Source: Thermoplasmata archaeon
Lineage (GTDB): Archaea; Thermoplasmatota; DAOVMN01
Assembly (NCBI GenBank): GCA_030630685.1
Contig: DAOVMN010000076.1
Coordinates: 1 to 8,392 of the forward strand
Length of the DNA stretch: 8,392 bases
Direction of reading: 5' to 3'
In this document: positions 5,082 through 8,392 of the stretch, in pieces
Layout: every line of letters starts with the position of its first letter
How positions within the stretch are numbered: the first letter of the stretch is position 1
Program-made: the position numbers and the translations under genes
The notes under the pieces: generated by a model
Seen by the model: only the letters and a program-made list of their open reading frames with translations
Database searches by the model: none
Told to the model about the DNA's origin: nothing

Positions 5082-8000
5082 TGAGAACTCTGGAATGTCG
5101 GCTGGGGCCGTGTAGTCGCCGTAAGTAATAGAATCCACTTTGGGATCTGGTGTGTTATCCTCTTCCCAGGCCTGATCTTCCTCAAAGGCATCATTGTCAT
5201 TTTCGTACGTAGCTGCATAGGCGGGCCAGCTACCTGTGGGATCACCAATATCCGACCATGCAACAGCATACTGAACGACCTTGTTCGTGTCATCGAAATT
5301 GAAATAATTTGAGGAATAAGTCACTACATTATCGTTATCCCAGTGATCTGTAGCGTCCCATTTATAAAGACGGACGTTGCTGGAAGATCCATAACTGGCA
5401 ATGCAGTAGTCATAGATATCGTTATTGTCTGTATCCATGAGAACTGCGTAGGTATAACTCGTTTCGACGGGAGAGGCATCAAGAAAGAACTGGAAGTAGA
5501 TGTAATCGCTATCTGTCTGGAACTGCAGATACGCCTTATCACCCGATTCTGGATCACCCGAATCTGGGATATTTACAGCATCTGTAGGCTCACTGTACAC
5601 CTCCTCCCCGAGATTGATCCAGTCTGCATCATTATATGGAGGTATCACCACACCGTTCTGTCGCCCAGGCGTGGGAGAGACAGCACCGCCATTAGCTAAC
5701 CAGTCAGCAGGCTGATTAGTGTCAGTAGATGACGAGTCTCTGCCAATTGAATCACCTTCTTGGATATTGAGTCCACTTACACCTGTGTTTACATAATCTC
5801 CATCGTCCCAGATCCCAGCAGCTACAGCGTTAGCATCATCTGATTGTTGATCCCCATTCAGTGTGCCATCATCGTCCCAAGCAACAAAATCTGCTATTGT
5901 TGTACTACTGTGAGTACTACCAGTATATAATGAGACTTGATCCCCTGCATCGTCAAATACATCGGTATCATCACCTGTATAGAGATGTAGAGCATTTGCT
6001 TGACTCTGTCCAAAACTCGTCTCATCTGTGCCAGTTGTGTAATGAATCACTACATAATTATGTGATGGAAAATCTGGAATGTCCGGAATTGCATATTCAT
6101 TATTTCCAGTTGTCCCATCCTCGTCAGTAATTTCCCAACCATCGATGTTTACCGATGCTGAACCGCTGTTGTATAATTCTACCCACTCTTCATTGATACC
6201 AGATGGCTTGTACATTACTTCGTTAATCACCACCACACCTTCTCCGTAAGTTTCCTCGCTCCCGAAGCTCATAAAAGTTCCCGGGCTGTTCTGATTATTG
6301 TATTCGGTCTTGATCCAATCGCCAGAGCGGGCCGTGTCAGAGATGCGAACATCGTCGATTGTGCCATCAGCACAAAAGCACCCTGTGTTGTCCCAGGATC
6401 CAATATAGAGATTTGAAGATGATCCGGCATAAAAGCTGGTACTTCCGTAATGTTCCACTTCACCATTAACGAACAATATCCAATAGTCTGTGGAAAGATC
6501 ATAAGTTACTCCAATGTGATGCCATGCGGTAGTTGTCCAGGTGACGGGCGTATTTGAATACATTGACCAACCATCTTCTCTCAGAGTTACATCCAGTTGA
6601 TTGTCACCCTTATCATAGTATATTCCAAAGCCGTCGGTTGAGTCCCTTTTAAAGACAATCATTGGGTAGGCGGTCGGTTGAGAAGAAAGAGTGACGTCCA
6701 ATTTAACCCAAGCCTCTACTGTGATGCTACTTGGGTTGAGACTGGCATCATTAGGAACCTCAACATTATCATCATCCCCTGCAAAATCATCTGCCCCATC
6801 TATCTTCCCTGTAGCGTCAGTAGTTCCACCGCCGCCATCCTGAAAGTTTTTAGGCATGCCATCATTGTCATTGGAAGTAGAATCGAAATGACCCACTACA
6901 TCATCATTTGGACTTTCCTCCAGATGCTGAACCATCTTGTAATTGGTATCCCAGACTCCGGTCGGGTTCTCCTGATTGGAAGCATCTGATTTCCCATAAT
7001 ACATATAGATGACCGTATCGGTATTATAGGGAAGAGTTGGAATTTTTACCCAGGCTTGCAGTTCCCCTGTAGAGTAAACAAACTTCTCTATCTCATGGTC
7101 TAATTTCGTGGCACCATCGGAAGAGGTGAAAAGGATATCATCGCCGTCATCCTGGGCATGAGAAGCCAAACCGGAATCGGATGCCAGATTGATGAGGACA
7201 GGGAAACTGGATAGATCGGAACTGCCCTGTACCTTTGTGTTATCGATCGTTATCTTTTTACGGTATTGCCAATTGGTTGAAGATTGTTGCTCGCTGCCAA
7301 GACTCATGAAAGTTCCCGGGCTGTCCTGATTATTGTAGGAGGTCTTGATCCAATCGTCGCTTCTTGCTGTGTTGGAGATGCGGACTTCGTCGATTAAGCC
7401 ATCAAAATATTCACCAGCTTTACCTGTTCTATGTGCTATCTCAAGTGTGAACGGCCCTCCAGGATCATCATCAGCAGTTGATCCACTTGCATCAGAATTG
7501 CCGTTTATGAAAATCGCTGAAGCGTGTGAGGTATCATCGTACGTAAATGCGAGATAGTACCAATCTGTAGTGCTCGTTATGGTACTGCCGTATAACCCTC
7601 CGGTACCAGCTGCAAATAATTGATTGGAGATTTGATTACCACTTGTGAAAAGTATTTCATAAAGATCATGCCCCCCTAATATTCTCTGTCTCGCACCAAT
7701 AGAACCCCGTTTGACCCAAAGAGAAACTGTTCCTTGATGAGGTGGATCAAAACTGGAGATTTCAACGTGATCATCTGTTCCATCGAAATCATCTGCACCG
7801 TCTATTTTTCCTGTGGCGTCCATGTGGGCCACTTCCATCTCTGCCTCCCCGTCGTTATTATTAGAGGTGGAATCCAGATGGTCATTATTATCTCCCGTCG
7901 TTTTTGCCGTCTCATTCAGATGCTGCACCATCTTGTAATTGGAATCCCAGACCCCGGTCGGGTTCTCCTGATTGGAAGCATCTGATTTTCCATAATACAT

Positions 8001-8390
8001 GTAGATGACCGTATCGGTATCGTGGGAAAGAGTTGGAATCCTCACCCAGGCCTGCAGTTCCCCAGTAGATCCATCGAACTTCTCTATCTCATGGTCTAGT
8101 TTTGTAGTAGCATCAGAAGAGGTGAAAAGGATGTCATCGCCATCATCCTGGGCATGAGATTCCAAACCGGAATCGGACGCCAGATTGATTAGGACAGGGA
8201 AATTGGATAGATCAAAACTGCCCTGTACCTTTGTGTTATCGATCGTTATCTTTTTCCGGTATTGCCAATTGGTTGAAGATTGTTGTTGCTCATTCTCGAA
8301 GCTCATGAAAGTGGAGGGCGAGTTCTGGTTGTTGTAAGAGGTCTTGAGCCAATCCGCACTTCTTGTGGTGTCAGAGATGCGAACCTCATC
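4995..8390 (-). CDS. Giant modular surface protein (DUF2341-LamG repeats, lamin-tail domain, membrane anchor), 5' partial
   Basis: The frame is open to the right edge and residues before the Met at 8306 (DEVRISDTTRSADWLKTSYN) match the end of the other modules, so this Met is internal and the protein is longer. Numbering from it: DUF2341 at 14-130 and 346-462 (WQYRKKITIDNTKV, DGDDILFTSSD, YMYYGKSDASNQENPTGVW); LamG/concanavalin-like domains at about 188-320 and 525-662 (WYYLAFTYDD, WHHIGVTYDL, DEVRIS), probably sugar-binding; a lamin-tail domain at 690-810 (VVINEVMYKPSG, EEWVELYNSG); and an unrecognised Asp/Tyr-rich domain at 890-1065. It ends IPEFSDVYIPIIAVIALFVVFRRKKR plus a basic tail: PEF, hydrophobic helix and basic cluster resemble the PEF-CTERM archaeosortase signal, or a plain anchor. 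The stop is TAA 4995-4997. It is likely exported and surface-attached; adhesion or polysaccharide binding is inference. Confidence 0.93.
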   Translation of the reverse strand, partial: DEVRISDTTRSADWLKTSYNNQNSPSTFMSFENEQQQSSTNWQYRKKITIDNTKVQGSFDLSNFPVLINLASDSGLESHAQDDGDDILFTSSDATTKLDHEIEKFDGSTGELQAWVRIPTLSHDTDTVIYMYYGKSDASNQENPTGVWDSNYKMVQHLNETAKTTGDNNDHLDSTSNNNDGEAEMEVAHMDATGKIDGADDFDGTDDHVEISSFDPPHQGTVSLWVKRGSIGARQRILGGHDLYEILFTSGNQISNQLFAAGTGGLYGSTITSTTDWYYLAFTYDDTSHASAIFINGNSDASGSTADDDPGGPFTLEIAHRTGKAGEYFDGLIDEVRISNTARSDDWIKTSYNNQDSPGTFMSLGSEQQSSTNWQYRKKITIDNTKVQGSSDLSSFPVLINLASDSGLASHAQDDGDDILFTSSDGATKLDHEIEKFVYSTGELQAWVKIPTLPYNTDTVIYMYYGKSDASNQENPTGVWDTNYKMVQHLEESPNDDVVGHFDSTSNDNDGMPKNFQDGGGGTTDATGKIDGADDFAGDDDNVEVPNDASLNPSSITVEAWVKLDVTLSSQPTAYPMIVFKRDSTDGFGIYYDKGDNQLDVTLREDGWSMYSNTPVTWTTTAWHHIGVTYDLSTDYWILFVNGEVEHYGSTSFYAGSSSNLYIGSWDNTGCFCADGTIDDVRISDTARSGDWIKTEYNNQNSPGTFMSFGSEETYGEGVVVINEVMYKPSGINEEWVELYNSGSASVNIDGWEITDEDGTTGNNEYAIPDIPDFPSHNYVVIHYTTGTDETSFGQSQANALHLYTGDDTDVFDDAGDQVSLYTGSTHSSTTIADFVAWDDDGTLNGDQQSDDANAVAAGIWDDGDYVNTGVSGLNIQEGDSIGRDSSSTDTNQPADWLANGGAVSPTPGRQNGVVIPPYNDADWINLGEEVYSEPTDAVNIPDSGDPESGDKAYLQFQTDSDYIYFQFFLDASPVETSYTYAVLMDTDNNDIYDYCIASYGSSSNVRLYKWDATDHWDNDNVVTYSSNYFNFDDTNKVVQYAVAWSDIGDPTGSWPAYAATYENDNDAFEEDQAWEEDNTPDPKVDSITYGDYTAPADIPEFSDVYIPIIAVIALFVVFRRKKRGKQGKKR
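6267..8390 (-). repeat. DUF2341-LamG modules of about 1 kb with near-identical junctions
   Basis: Successive modules begin with WQYRKK at 8267 and 7271, a 996-base period. The junction (D-E/D-VRIS through NNQ to FMS) occurs three times: 8390-8301, 7391-7302 and 6356-6267. The DUF2341 parts differ at only about a dozen residues in 117, and the DNA is closely similar. The LamG cores between them are strongly diverged in sequence and length (module periods of 333 and 345 residues measured at the junction Met). The final junction leads into the lamin-tail domain instead of another DUF2341. Confidence 0.9.
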
Positions 8391-8392
8391 AA

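Overview
The window looks archaeal, probably euryarchaeal. The evidence is an archaeal-type asparaginyl-tRNA synthetase of about 430 residues, large secreted proteins ending in a membrane helix with a basic tail (one resembling the PEF-CTERM archaeosortase signal), and TATA-like boxes close upstream of start codons. Most euryarchaea make Asn-tRNA by transamidation, so a true AsnRS leans weakly towards lineages such as Thermoplasmata or Thermococcales. I cannot name a genus.

Layout. Plus strand: the 3' part of a gene for a right-handed beta-helix surface protein with an almost homogeneous array of 63-residue repeats, a membrane helix and a long charged tail (3-2327). A 203-base gap follows, holding at most a decayed small ORF and the asnS promoter. 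Then comes complete asnS (2531-3832), a candidate hairpin/T-tract terminator, and the convergent minus-strand genes. Minus strand, read right to left: a giant modular surface protein (at least two DUF2341-LamG modules plus the end of a third, then a lamin-tail domain, an unrecognised C-terminal domain and a membrane anchor), whose 5' end lies beyond the right edge. Its 3' end is at 4995. Next is a DUF433-DUF5615 toxin-antitoxin-like pair (4830-4182).

Two structures go beyond ordinary genes. First, the toxin-antitoxin pair is bracketed by two direct copies of a segment of about 190 bp. The right copy is the true 3' end and 3' flank of the giant surface gene. The left copy (3961-4149) is a relic of such an end, with a one-base frameshift. 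The pair therefore sits where a paralogous surface gene has been lost. Second, the DUF5615 toxin is itself broken: a 55-bp insertion (46 bp plus one copy of a 9-bp direct repeat) splits it after its N-terminal LADE motif. Removing 55 bp restores a normal family sequence. The antitoxin-like DUF433 gene is intact.

Both surface proteins show repeat homogenisation at DNA level. In the DUF2341-LamG protein the DUF2341 parts and module junctions are near-identical while the LamG cores differ strongly, a mosaic pattern compatible with exchange of ligand-binding domains. I see no tRNA, rRNA or CRISPR array.
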